Positions 36,407-45,900 of a stretch of DNA of 64,000 bases are shown here, in pieces; position 1 is the stretch's first letter, and the number at the start of each line of letters is the position of its first letter. The notes beneath the pieces were generated by a model. The model was not told the origin of the DNA and made no database searches. It saw only the letters and a list, made by a program, of their open reading frames with translations. Position numbers and translations under genes: made by a program. Source of the DNA: Helicobacter macacae MIT 99-5501 (GTDB lineage: Bacteria; Campylobacterota; Campylobacteria; Campylobacterales; Helicobacteraceae); the NCBI RefSeq assembly GCF_000507845.1, contig NZ_KI669454.1, positions 1,218,746-1,282,745 of the forward strand, given 5' to 3'.

Positions 36407-37564
36407 CTATCTTGCTTCCCACCACGAGGGGGCTTTCGTAGAAAGCATATAGCGCACCCCCTCATAGCAAAAATCCACACCAAAAGAATGCAGTGCCAAA
36501 ACCTTATCTGCAAAATCTCTACATTTTTTATTACAAATTTCATTTAATTCCTCGTTTGTGTGGCAAGTCTTTTTAGAATCTGCTTGCGCTTTAGATTTTA
36601 CATTTGATTTCTCATTTGGCTTTGTTGTGGATTTTGTATCTATGTTTGCGCGGGTTGCAGATTCTGCTCTAATAATGCGAAGTTCATCTAAATATCTCTC
36701 ACTTACTTCATCGCTTACCCCATAGAGAAAGTCATTTTCTATCGCGTGTCCTATATGTGCTAGATGCAGTCGGATTTGATGAGTGCGCCCCGTGAGTGGA
36801 AAAGCCTTGATAAAAGTATGCTCCCCATCAAAATATATGGGCACAACGCGTGTAATCGCACTTTTAGAGGATTTTTCTTTTGTGGCGGATTGCAGTATAT
36901 TTGATTCTAGTGCGGAATATTCTAGTGTAGAGGATTTTGGCGTGCTAGATTCTGTCGCATTAGATTTTAGCGCGGCATAGTCGATTTTGGAGCGAATAGA
37001 GAGGTTTTGGCTTTTTTGAGTGCGGGTAGGTGTGATGATAGGTGCATTTATGTGGCATTCATTTTTGATTTCTCCGCGCACTTTTGCTAGATAGCATTTG
37101 TGGATTTTGCGATTCATTAGTGCGGTTTTTAGGGCTATTTGAGCTTTTTTGTGCTTTGCTATTAGTATCGCTCCACTTGTTTCAAAATCAAGCCTATGAA
37201 TGCTTTGTGCCTCATCTCCACAAAAAAACCGAATCGAATCAAGCAAGCTTTTATGCAAAAAGTTACCCTTTGGGTGTGTCAGTAGCTTTGGCGGTTTATC
37301 AAATAATGCAAAATCTTGTGTGCAAAAAATAGGCTTTAGTAACTCACTTGCTTCGTAATAATGTGGCGAAAAATGCGTAAGCCACACGATTCCTTGCAGT
37401 ATGTCGCTTTTTTGTGCGATTTGCCTAGCGTCTATGCCGATACGCAATCTAGCCTTATCGATTGTCTTTTGGGCTAGCGCGGGCGTAAATCCAAGAGTTT
37501 GGGTTAGAAATTTTGTCGCTTTTGTGGGAGAATCTACAAAATATTGCGAGCGAATAAATGGCAA
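36407..37564 (-). CDS. RluA-family pseudouridine synthase
   Basis: A 385-residue enzyme that turns uridine to pseudouridine in rRNA (or tRNA). HRLDFETSG holds the catalytic aspartate, LAKVRGEI and FPLTGRTHQIRLHLAHIGHAI are standard. Two low-complexity inserts, Ser/Thr/Lys-rich (about residues 195-240) and Lys/Ser/Thr/Asn-rich (about 290-340), interrupt the core and make it longer than the usual 300. It starts at TTG, 12 bases after the preceding gene's stop, so it is likely coupled to it. The exact target site (RluC/RluD type) cannot be fixed. Confidence 0.87.
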   Translation of the reverse strand: MPFIRSQYFVDSPTKATKFLTQTLGFTPALAQKTIDKARLRIGIDARQIAQKSDILQGIVWLTHFSPHYYEASELLKPIFCTQDFALFDKPPKLLTHPKGNFLHKSLLDSIRFFCGDEAQSIHRLDFETSGAILIAKHKKAQIALKTALMNRKIHKCYLAKVRGEIKNECHINAPIITPTRTQKSQNLSIRSKIDYAALKSNATESSTPKSSTLEYSALESNILQSATKEKSSKSAITRVVPIYFDGEHTFIKAFPLTGRTHQIRLHLAHIGHAIENDFLYGVSDEVSERYLDELRIIRAESATRANIDTKSTTKPNEKSNVKSKAQADSKKTCHTNEELNEICNKKCRDFADKVLALHSFGVDFCYEGVRYMLSTKAPSWWEAR

Positions 37565-37576
37565 GAGAATCTCTAC

Positions 37577-38458
37577 TTAGTTTTGTCGATTTAGCCGTGT
37601 TTTTGGTTGGTTTTGTGGCGTTTGTGATTTTTGTAGGCTAGATTGTTTTTTCTTTGGATTATCTAGGCTATTTTCCTCGCTTGCTTTTTGGGTATTTTCT
37701 TTTGTGCTATCACTTTTGCTATCATTTTTTGGATTTTCTTTATTTTTTTGATTTGCTTCTTTTTTTGCCTCTTCTTCAAGCATTCTTTCTGACTCTTCTT
37801 TTAGCTTGGTAGCGTATTCGGTGCGAAGTTCATCTAGGATTTCATCTGCTACGGATTCTAGCACTTCGTCATTTACCCTAGCATAAATCCTATCTAGGAC
37901 ATGCCTTCGCACTACTTCTCTATAATACGCCACAAGTTTTGGCAAAACATCAGAAACTATCTCATCAACATAGTCATCATCATACCGTTTATCGATTTTC
38001 ATACGAATCTTTGCGTGCCCTTTTCTCTCCAAATCATCAATATATTCCTTACCTAGTTTTTTTGTAAGGCTAACTAGCTTGTTTTTATCAATCTTTTGCA
38101 TAGCCTTTTTAGTTATCTCCTCCTCTAATTCAGTGAAGTTTCTGCTACTATCAACGGCTACGATAATGTCATAAAGCCTATCCTCTATCTCATCAAACAC
38201 TTCTTCTGATATTTCTTGCTGTATAGTAGATAGCTGGATTTGGCTAGATTCTGCTTGGGTATTTGCTTCATTTGAGCTACCCTCATCTTTCTCATCTTTG
38301 CTTTCTTTTGAAGCGATGATTATGTTGTCTTTATAAACAAGATGATGATGATAGGACAAAGAGCCAACCAAAAGTCCCACCACTAGCACAAGCAATAACG
38401 CAATAATGCCAAATGCTTGCTTGGGTGTAGTGCCTCTATACCTAAATGATTGCCTCAT
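37577..38458 (-). CDS. Membrane-anchored coiled-coil protein of unknown function
   Basis: A 293-residue protein with one N-terminal membrane helix (FGIIALLLVLVVGLLVGSL, about 16-34), then a Glu/Ser linker and a long charged helical region (about 75-235) rich in Glu, Asp, Lys and Arg, and a Lys/Asn/Gln/Ser tail. No family is recognised. The layout suits a periplasmic scaffold. It precedes the pseudouridine synthase on the same strand. AAAGGA sets the start. Confidence 0.7.
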   Translation of the reverse strand: MRQSFRYRGTTPKQAFGIIALLLVLVVGLLVGSLSYHHHLVYKDNIIIASKESKDEKDEGSSNEANTQAESSQIQLSTIQQEISEEVFDEIEDRLYDIIVAVDSSRNFTELEEEITKKAMQKIDKNKLVSLTKKLGKEYIDDLERKGHAKIRMKIDKRYDDDYVDEIVSDVLPKLVAYYREVVRRHVLDRIYARVNDEVLESVADEILDELRTEYATKLKEESERMLEEEAKKEANQKNKENPKNDSKSDSTKENTQKASEENSLDNPKKKQSSLQKSQTPQNQPKTRLNRQN

Positions 38459-38531
38459 TGGTGTCCTTTAAGCAAAGTCTTTATTAAGAAGTGGTGGAAG
38501 TAATAAAAGTTTTATAAAAGTGTTGTAAAAG

Positions 38532-38564
38532 TTTACCCTAAGATTTTAGCAATCTTAGGGTAAA
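38532..38564 (-). terminator. Terminator-like hairpin after oorC
   Basis: A perfect 14-bp stem: TTTACCCTAAGATT (38532-38545) and its complement (38551-38564), with a five-base loop. On the minus strand it is followed by CTTTTACAACACTTTT. It lies 57 bases beyond the oorC stop and before the next gene's start, so it closes the oor operon. Confidence 0.75.
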
Positions 38565-38620
38565 AATGTTGATTTTTTGAGTATTTTGGGCTTTTTAAGT
38601 TGTTTTTGTAGATTTTTTGG

Positions 38621-39190
38621 CTAGCCTTTAGCCGCACCTTTGCTTAATGCTTCTTGTGCATATTTTTCGCCCAGCTCGTAAGCCTTTTTGTTTAGCTCCA
38701 CAACTTTAGCAGGCACTTTAGAAATCATCGTTTCATATACCAAATCCCTATCCACACACTTGGTAAATGCCACCGTTACAGCAAGTGCCACAACTGATTG
38801 TGTTACGACATTGCCGACTTCATCTTTTGCGATAGAAATGATTGGAATTTGATAGATTTGGAATTTTTGCAAATCCTCCTTGCTAGGCGTAACAAGATTT
38901 GGCTCAACTACGATGATGCCACCCTCTTTTACGCCACTTTTGAATTGCTCATAGCTCACTTGCGCGGTGGATAGCATAAAGTCGATATGCCCCTCATTTG
39001 CATAAGGATACAAAATCTCATTAGAATCAAGCAAAATATCCACTTTAGTGGGTCCGCCACGCACTTGAGAAGTATAAGTAGAAGCTTGGATTCCATAGCC
39101 ACCAGCGCGGATTTTGGACTCGGCTAAAATCTCCCCCGCAAGCAAGACGCCCTGCCCTCCCACGCCTGTAAATCGTAGTTGTGCTTCCAT
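38621..39190 (-). CDS. oorC: 2-oxoglutarate:acceptor oxidoreductase, gamma subunit
   Basis: A 189-residue gamma subunit of the four-part complex that oxidises 2-oxoglutarate to succinyl-CoA and reduces a low-potential acceptor (flavodoxin or ferredoxin). GVGGQGVLLAGEILAESK, SQVRGGPTKVDILL and IVVEPNLV are typical. The ATG at 39190 has AAGGAG upstream and overlaps the end of oorB; a longer frame begins in oorB but is unlikely. Last gene of oorDABC. Confidence 0.94.
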   Translation of the reverse strand: MEAQLRFTGVGGQGVLLAGEILAESKIRAGGYGIQASTYTSQVRGGPTKVDILLDSNEILYPYANEGHIDFMLSTAQVSYEQFKSGVKEGGIIVVEPNLVTPSKEDLQKFQIYQIPIISIAKDEVGNVVTQSVVALAVTVAFTKCVDRDLVYETMISKVPAKVVELNKKAYELGEKYAQEALSKGAAKG

Positions 39191-39191
39191 T

Positions 39192-40019
39192 TTATGCTCC
39201 TTTTGTGGCTTGTGCTTTAGCGATGACTTCCTCATAGGCATTGCAATACTCCTGCCTTGAAGTATCGTGTTTTAGGATACCTGTTGGGAACTTGCCTATT
39301 TTTTCCTCATCGCTCATTTCATCATATTTACGCTTGGTAACTATGCGAGATTCTATCCATTTTAGCACTTGGACAGCTTCGCCCATTTTGTTTTTGCGCC
39401 CTAAGTTTATATGGCAGTTGCTATGAATGTCAAAAAAGCTGAAGCCCTCGTGCTTAAAGCCCTCAAGCAAGACTTTCTCGATTTTTTTTGGGTCTAGCAC
39501 AGATTCTCGTGCGATAAAAGACGCCCCCGCAGCATCGACTAGCTTGCAGGGGTCAAAGCTATTTTCGATATTTCCATATTGCGCAGTAACCGTCCACATT
39601 CCCTTAGGTGTGGTAGGCGAAGTTTGAGAGTTTGTAAGCCCATAGATGAAGTTATTGACTAGCACATAGTTTAAGTCGATATTGCGCCTGCAAGCGTGAA
39701 TAGTGTGATTCCCACCGATAGCAAGCGCATCTCCATCACCACTTACGACTATGACGTGCTTTTTGGGATTTGCTAGCTTTATACCTGTGGCATAAGCTAG
39801 AGCGCGTCCGTGAGTGGTATGCACAGTATTGCAATTCACATACGAGCTCATTCGCCCGCTACACCCGATACCACTCACCAAGCACACATCATCCATCTTC
39901 CACCCTAGTGCATCAATAGTGCGAATGATAGATTTTAGGATTACTCCATCGCCACAGCCCCAGCACCACAAAGTGGGCATTTTATCCACTCGTAAATATT
40001 CATCATAATTAAACGCCAT
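39192..40019 (-). CDS. oorB: 2-oxoglutarate:acceptor oxidoreductase, beta subunit
   Basis: A 275-residue beta subunit that carries thiamine diphosphate. WCWGCGDGVILKSI, SGIGCSGRMSSYVNCNTVHTTHGR and VVSGDGDALAIGGNH give the cluster and TPP/Mg sites, with NNFIYGLTNSQTSPTTPKG after. It begins two bases after the oorA stop, with AAGGAG at the ribosome site. Confidence 0.95.
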   Translation of the reverse strand: MAFNYDEYLRVDKMPTLWCWGCGDGVILKSIIRTIDALGWKMDDVCLVSGIGCSGRMSSYVNCNTVHTTHGRALAYATGIKLANPKKHVIVVSGDGDALAIGGNHTIHACRRNIDLNYVLVNNFIYGLTNSQTSPTTPKGMWTVTAQYGNIENSFDPCKLVDAAGASFIARESVLDPKKIEKVLLEGFKHEGFSFFDIHSNCHINLGRKNKMGEAVQVLKWIESRIVTKRKYDEMSDEEKIGKFPTGILKHDTSRQEYCNAYEEVIAKAQATKGA

Positions 40020-40020
40020 T

Positions 40021-41145
40021 TTACATCTCCTTGATTTTTTCTATGATTTGAGTAGGCGATATGCTTCTACCATTTGCCTGCCCCATAAACTCGACTTTGC
40101 GCTCCAAAATCCGCTCAACTTCCTCTAAATACTGCCCTTTGTTTAGCTCAATTACTAAGATTTTGCTAAATTGCTCTCCTAGCTTTTTTAGTCGCTTTTG
40201 CGGACTAGGCCAAATCGTAATAGGACGGAATAATCCCACTTTCTTGCCCATTTTCTTTAGCTCTATCATCGCTTCTTTGACAGATAGTGCCGTAGAGCCA
40301 TAAGCGATTATAGCGATGTCTGCACCCTCCAAATCCAACTCCTCATTTTTGCAAATATGCTCCTCCCTAGAATCTATCTTTGCAAATAGCCTATCAATCA
40401 ATGCCTGCCCTTGTACTGCGTCCTCTGTGGGGAATCCTAGCGGTCCGTGTGCTAGCCCTGTGATATGGTAGCGATAGCCTTTAAAAAATGGATTTAGTAT
40501 CGCGCTTTCATTTGCGCCAACCTCATAAGGACGATACTCTTTTGGGTCGCCACTAAATTCTCGTCTATTGACAATCGTTTTTGCCACATCAGCTACTTCA
40601 GGGATATATGCCTTGCCATACATATGCCCTATCGTTTCATCAAGTAGCAAAAACACAGGTGTCATTAACTCCTCTGCTAGATTAAACGCCCTAATAGTTT
40701 CTGTATATGATTCTTCTAAATTCCCCGGTGCGAGTGCTACGGCTTTGAAATCCCCGTGTGTAGGGTGCTTCAAAAAGCTTATATCGCCCTGTGCTACGCG
40801 TGTAGGCATACCTGTGGAGGGTCCTGCACGCATTACATTTGCTATCACTAATGGAATCTCTGCCATAAATCCAAGCCCGATTTGCTCAACCTTTAGTGAT
40901 ATGCCCGGTCCAGAGCTTCCTGTCATTGATTTTACGCCACTCATCGCCGCACCCAAAGACACGCAAATCCCACCAATCTCATCTTCCATTTGGATAAATC
41001 TACCACCATTTTTAGGCAAAAGCACGCTTAGCTCGTGCATAATGTCCGAAGACGGTGTGATAGGATACCCACCATAAAATCTACAACCCGCATCAATGGC
41101 AGCCTTTGCTACCAACTCATTGCCACCTGAAATTACTTCTCGCAT
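40021..41145 (-). CDS. oorA: 2-oxoglutarate:acceptor oxidoreductase, alpha subunit
   Basis: A 374-residue alpha subunit. ISGGNELVAKAAIDAGCRFYGGYPITPSSDI opens it. MEDEIGGICVSLGAAMSG, TGSSGPGISLK and TRVAQGDISFLKHPTHGD follow, with LLDETIGHMYG later. It works with OorB to bind and decarboxylate the 2-oxoacid. In Helicobacter the complex replaces 2-oxoglutarate dehydrogenase and is essential. It sits between oorD and oorB. Confidence 0.95.
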   Translation of the reverse strand: MREVISGGNELVAKAAIDAGCRFYGGYPITPSSDIMHELSVLLPKNGGRFIQMEDEIGGICVSLGAAMSGVKSMTGSSGPGISLKVEQIGLGFMAEIPLVIANVMRAGPSTGMPTRVAQGDISFLKHPTHGDFKAVALAPGNLEESYTETIRAFNLAEELMTPVFLLLDETIGHMYGKAYIPEVADVAKTIVNRREFSGDPKEYRPYEVGANESAILNPFFKGYRYHITGLAHGPLGFPTEDAVQGQALIDRLFAKIDSREEHICKNEELDLEGADIAIIAYGSTALSVKEAMIELKKMGKKVGLFRPITIWPSPQKRLKKLGEQFSKILVIELNKGQYLEEVERILERKVEFMGQANGRSISPTQIIEKIKEM

Positions 41146-41169
41146 TATTTCTTCCTTAAATCTTTAATT

Positions 41170-41481
41170 TTAGAGTGCCATATATTTATTCTCACGCACT
41201 TTTTGCGCTCTTTCTTGCGCTTCTTGCGTGAGTTTAGCAAATTTAAAATCTTTTCTTTCTGCGACATATATCGCAAAATCTGGGCAATGCAACTCGCACT
41301 CACAGCACCCTATGCAACTCTCTGGGTGTGCCACTTGTATGACTTTGCCAAGCACTTTGTGTGTGTCTTGCCTCATAGAGAGGACACCTGCTGGACAGCG
41401 TGATACACATATATCACACGCTTTGCACCTGCTTTCATTTACCCAGACAGGCGTATTATCTGGGGCGACCATATTAGACAT
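41170..41481 (-). CDS. oorD: 2-oxoglutarate:acceptor oxidoreductase, delta (ferredoxin) subunit
   Basis: A 103-residue electron-transfer subunit with two 4Fe-4S motifs: CKACDICVSRCP and CIGCCECELHCP. First gene of the operon, with AAAGGAG at the ribosome site. The C-terminal 25 residues form a charged helix. Confidence 0.95.
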   Translation of the reverse strand: MSNMVAPDNTPVWVNESRCKACDICVSRCPAGVLSMRQDTHKVLGKVIQVAHPESCIGCCECELHCPDFAIYVAERKDFKFAKLTQEAQERAQKVRENKYMAL

Positions 41482-41514
41482 TTTTTCTCCTTTAGCTATT
41501 GCTTTTATCTAGGA

Positions 41515-41520
41515 ATTATA
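41515..41520 (-). promoter_or_regulatory. -10 box for oorDABC
   Basis: Minus-strand TATAAT (GCTTATAATTCC) 34 bases before the oorD ATG. Confidence 0.5.
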
Positions 41521-41831
41521 AGCTAGATTCTCTAAACAAATGCTTGTTTTGGTGTTGCAAAATATGAAGTTTAATAAGAATGCACTAGAGGAAAATCTGC
41601 AAACATTTCGCTTTAAGAAATGCTTAAAAATCGCTCACTCTTTTGCACCTACCAAACTACCCTTTTACAATCGGTGCAAATTTTTATATAAATCAACTTA
41701 AAATAACCTTATTTAGTAAAAAATTTTTTTACTATTTTGCAAAATTTCTCATTTTTGTAGCATTTTTGCATAAAAACACTCTAAATTTTCTAAAAGCAAG
41801 CAAAATTTATAAAAACGACAAATGCCAAAAT
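41521..41831. other. Intergenic region between mltG and oorD
   Basis: AT-rich; no gene or hairpin is supported. A plus-strand open frame (41643-41936) runs into the mltG gene in antisense and is hydrophobic only because of AT content. Confidence 0.5.
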
Positions 41832-42911
41832 CTACTTCTTAAAATTCTCTTTGTGTTCTTTGTAAGTCTTGCTAAAGCTGTGTTTTCCCTGCTTATTTCG
41901 CACAAAATAAAGATAATCCACCTTTGCAGGATTTAGCGCGGCTTTTATCGCTTCTATACTTGCGCTTCCCACAGGTGTAGGCGGGATACCTTTGTTTAGA
42001 TAAGTGTTAAATGGCGATTTGTCTTTGCGGATTCGTTCAGGCGTTACGCGTGAGTGAGAAAACTCCCCATAATTTAGCGAGCCATCCATTTGCAAAGGCA
42101 TTCCTAGCTTCAAGCGATTGTAAATCACGGCAGAAACTAGAGGCATTTCATCAATACTAGCAGCTTCTTTTTGGATAATAGAAGCCATCGCCACATACTT
42201 AAACCACTCTTTTTCATCATATTTCCCAAGTATTTTTTTTGCTAGATTTTTGTGCTTATTTAGCGAGAAAGACACGAGGTTTTTTATGATTTCCTCTTCA
42301 TTGATTCCATTTGGAATCTTATAAGTATCAGGCAAAATCACACCCTCTTGATATGGAGAATACTGCTTAAAAGCGTTTTTTAGTCGCTCCTCATTGAGAG
42401 AAAATTTTTGGGAAATATCTTTTAAGAAAAAATACATTGTCTCCCCGGGGATAAGTGTGATTTGAGATTGTGCAGCCTTTGCAGAAGTAAGCAAGTATAA
42501 AAAATCGCCCTTAGAAATAGTGTGAAAGATTTTTGCACTCTCAAAAGTGCTTTGGCTAGCTTGTGCTAGATTTTGATTTTCTACATTTTGACTTTGTGCT
42601 AGATTTCCTATGATAGATTTTTTTCTAGGCTCTAAGCCACACTCTGTGCTTACTCCTTTTATGCCCGCACTCATATCGATAATCCCATATTGAGGCTTGC
42701 CCCAAAAGCGCAATATGTTTTTGTCAAATTGATTAACTTCAAATCCATTGTTGCTTAAACTTGTTATAATTGCAGCGATACTTCCTTGAGGCACACTTAC
42801 CATTTGGGTAGTGCAAATAGGCAATGCCAAATACCAAAAGAATGCTAAAATGACGATAAAAAAACCATCCAAAAAACTACTTAGCGTTTGTATTATCCTC
42901 TTTGTTGTCAT
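41832..42911 (-). CDS. mltG: Endolytic murein transglycosylase MltG (YceG-like)
   Basis: About 359 residues. It cuts nascent glycan strands and so sets glycan chain length. One N-terminal membrane helix (GFFIVILAFFWYLALPI). IPGETMYFFLKDIS is the LysM-like part; YVAMASIIQKEAASIDEMPLVSAVIYNRL with the catalytic glutamate, PLQMDGSLNYG and TYLNKGIPPTPVGSAS complete the domain. The ATG at 42911 is chosen (AAGGG upstream), giving an N-terminus of usual length; the frame extends 65 codons further into the divergent gene. The 5' ends of the two genes overlap by about 60 bp. Confidence 0.93.
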   Translation of the reverse strand: MTTKRIIQTLSSFLDGFFIVILAFFWYLALPICTTQMVSVPQGSIAAIITSLSNNGFEVNQFDKNILRFWGKPQYGIIDMSAGIKGVSTECGLEPRKKSIIGNLAQSQNVENQNLAQASQSTFESAKIFHTISKGDFLYLLTSAKAAQSQITLIPGETMYFFLKDISQKFSLNEERLKNAFKQYSPYQEGVILPDTYKIPNGINEEEIIKNLVSFSLNKHKNLAKKILGKYDEKEWFKYVAMASIIQKEAASIDEMPLVSAVIYNRLKLGMPLQMDGSLNYGEFSHSRVTPERIRKDKSPFNTYLNKGIPPTPVGSASIEAIKAALNPAKVDYLYFVRNKQGKHSFSKTYKEHKENFKK

Positions 42912-45900
42912 TGCTACCCTTTTTTGTGGATTTGCGCTTTTGTATTCGGGAGTGCGCATAGAGCAGATGCGCATAGCCAAAGTTTCTATTAGTGGATTAT
43001 ACCTACGATTGCACAATAAATTTATCCTAGAAATCCAAGAAATCGACTTATCCCAAGCAATGAGCGAGCCAAAACCCAAAAAAGACTTTGATTCTACCAA
43101 AATCACTGATTATGTGAAATACGCGATTTGGGGGATTGCTTATTTTGAGCATTTAGATATTAACCGTATCGTGCTAAGCGATAAATACACCGCTTCTGTA
43201 TCTTATGACGGTGCAATGTATTCGCTATCTTTTCCCAAGCTACAAGCTGTGTTTGATGTCAGCACCAAAGACAACAATATGCTACTTGACATAAAATACC
43301 TCACAATGAGTGAGCCAGATTTTAGTGTCGGTGGTCGTATCATTTACGCACCAAAAAGCAAAAAAGTAGGATTTGGGCTTGTGGTGTTGCCTATGGATAT
43401 AGAGGATTTGCGCTTGCAAAACGCGCAAAGCGCGCAATCCTCAAACCCCACAAAATCAACACAATCAAAAATGTCCCAAACCAGCGCAGTCCCCGCTCAA
43501 GCACAACAAGCACTTGATGAAACAAAACTATTTTTGCAAGGAAGCAGTGATTTTAAAACCCTAAAACTAAAAGCAAAAACTACCAAAATCAAAAACCTAG
43601 ATTTCCTCCGTGATTTACTCAAAGAAAGCGCGATTTTCCCAAGCCTAAATCAATGGCTTTTTGCTAGCTTAGATTTTGATTGCATTGAGTTGCTAGATTC
43701 TAGCTTTGATATTTCTCTCTCTCCCAAAAACTTCACAAAAACTCTCCTGCAAAACACCACTGCGCAAGCCCAAGTCCAAAAAGTCGCCTACTATTTGCCA
43801 GCCTCTTTACAAGCACCCCAAAATCCAAGCAAAAAACAAGCGCGATTTCCCACGCCATTTACTACAAAAAAACTCCACCTCACAATGAAAGACGGTAACC
43901 TAACCCTTGCCCCAGAATCACTAAGCTATGATTCCCTCTCACTGCAAGGCACAAGCCTTACTTTCTCTTTTGAAAAATCCCCTACCCTACATATCGCGCT
44001 TGCCTCGCCAAAAGTATTGCTTAGCCAAAATGTGCATAATCTTTTCAAATACTTCAACATAAGCCTACCCATAGATTCCCTAAAGGGCGATATAAAAGCC
44101 CAAGTTGGTATTACCATAGATTTAGCCAAAAAATCACAAAATCAAACCAAAGAATCTAATTCGCAAGATTCACTAGAATCTAGTGAATTAGCTTTGCAAG
44201 CTACAAATTCTACAAACCCTGCAAATCCTGCAGATTTTGCAAATTCTGTGGATTTTGTTGATTCTGTGAAAGATTTGAACATACCAAGCACTACTCCCAC
44301 TCATTCTACTTCGCCTGTGGCAGTGCAAGGAAGCATAATCGCAAATGACGCTACGATAAAGTCCTCAAATATTGATGTGCTTACCAAATCCGCCCTTGTC
44401 CAAATCAACATAAACCCAAGCACAGGGGATAATTCCCTAAGCATAGAGACAAAAAACACAAGCTATGAAAATCTATTTGATATTGACACCAAAACCACGA
44501 TAAACCTAAGCGAAAAAAGACTAAAAACAAGCCTTTTTGTGTATTCTTTGCGTATCAGCACAAACCCACAAATAAACGAGCGGATTTTAAGCCCAGAAAA
44601 TATCAAAAAGCGAGAAAACTTCATAAAAGAGCTACACAAAAAATCAACACAAGTGCTTAAGCCCATATACTACGCGAGTAATGCTTTCACAAGCACAAAA
44701 AGTGATATAGCAAATGTCCTACTTGCAAGGCTAGATTCTACAAAAGATAGTAGCGAATCTAGCGAATTTGTAATGCCAAAGCCACTAGAAACGCCCTTTG
44801 AGCCAAAGTTTGACACACCAAGCACGAACTCGCCAAACACGACTACAACACCTCAAAGCACCACTCCTATGACTCCTAAGACAACGCCACCTAGCATAAA
44901 TCTCCCCACCCCACCCAAAAAAGAAAAAAACTCGCAAAAAAAAACAAATTCTATCATAGAAAAAACAGGAGATATGCTTTTGCCAAAAACCTCCACCCCC
45001 ACCAAAAAGCAAGCCCCAAATGAAGCCGAGCAAATCGCCAAGCTACACCCAAACGACAATGATGATGGCGAAGATATTGGCAGTGTCGATGAATCCAATG
45101 CTAATAAACCTAATGAGATTATGCAATCTCCAAAAACCCCTAGCCAAGTCGCCCCACAAAAATCCTCTCAAAAGCAACAAAAGCAAGAATCCAAAAAAGC
45201 ACTCCCACAAGAATCAACACAAAAAGATTTAGCCCAAAAACCAAAAAAAGAGCAATCAAACAAACTAAAACCCACACAAGAAACCCCAAAGCCCACCCCA
45301 AAATCAAGCGGCAAAATCATAACCAAAGGCGTGGAACTAGATTTTGGCAAACCTATGAGTGAAGCCACTATGCGTGCCAAAATCATTGAGCTTATCAAAG
45401 CACAAAACGAAGATGTATTTACTTATGATATTTTCCGCGCGGACAAATCAAGCCTCCCTCAAATCGACATAGATATGGACTTCTCAAGCGATGAAGTCTC
45501 TATAAGTGTGCCAAGTCTGCAAACTTACGCCAAAATGCTAAATAGCCAAATCGTTATTGCTGTGCGTGATTTTAAGCTATTTACCCCTCATTCACCGCTG
45601 ATGAAATATCTAGGACTAAACGCGGGCTCGGCTATCGTTCATCTAAAGTCAGCAAACGAGCTAGCATTTGAAGTCCAAATCAAAGATTTCCCCACATTTT
45701 TGCTAAAAAAGGACAAAACTCCGCTAAAAGATTTTGTCTTTCAAGGGCAGTATAAAGACAAAAAATTGCGCGTAAAAAGCGCACCTCAAGGGCTAATCTC
45801 ATTTGAATCTTATGACAACACAATGCTTGCAAAATTTAACAACATTGATATTGATATTAACGCACTTTTATCAAGCAAGATTCCTGCCATAGAGGAGGCT

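Noticed and set aside
40568..41077. Plus-strand 169-codon open frame antisense to oorA
   Set aside because: It is a shadow of a conserved subunit, without an initiation site.
41643..41936. Possible small hydrophobic gene after oorD
   Set aside because: Poly-A/T composition gives Phe/Lys/Leu-rich nonsense and it overlaps the end of mltG in antisense.
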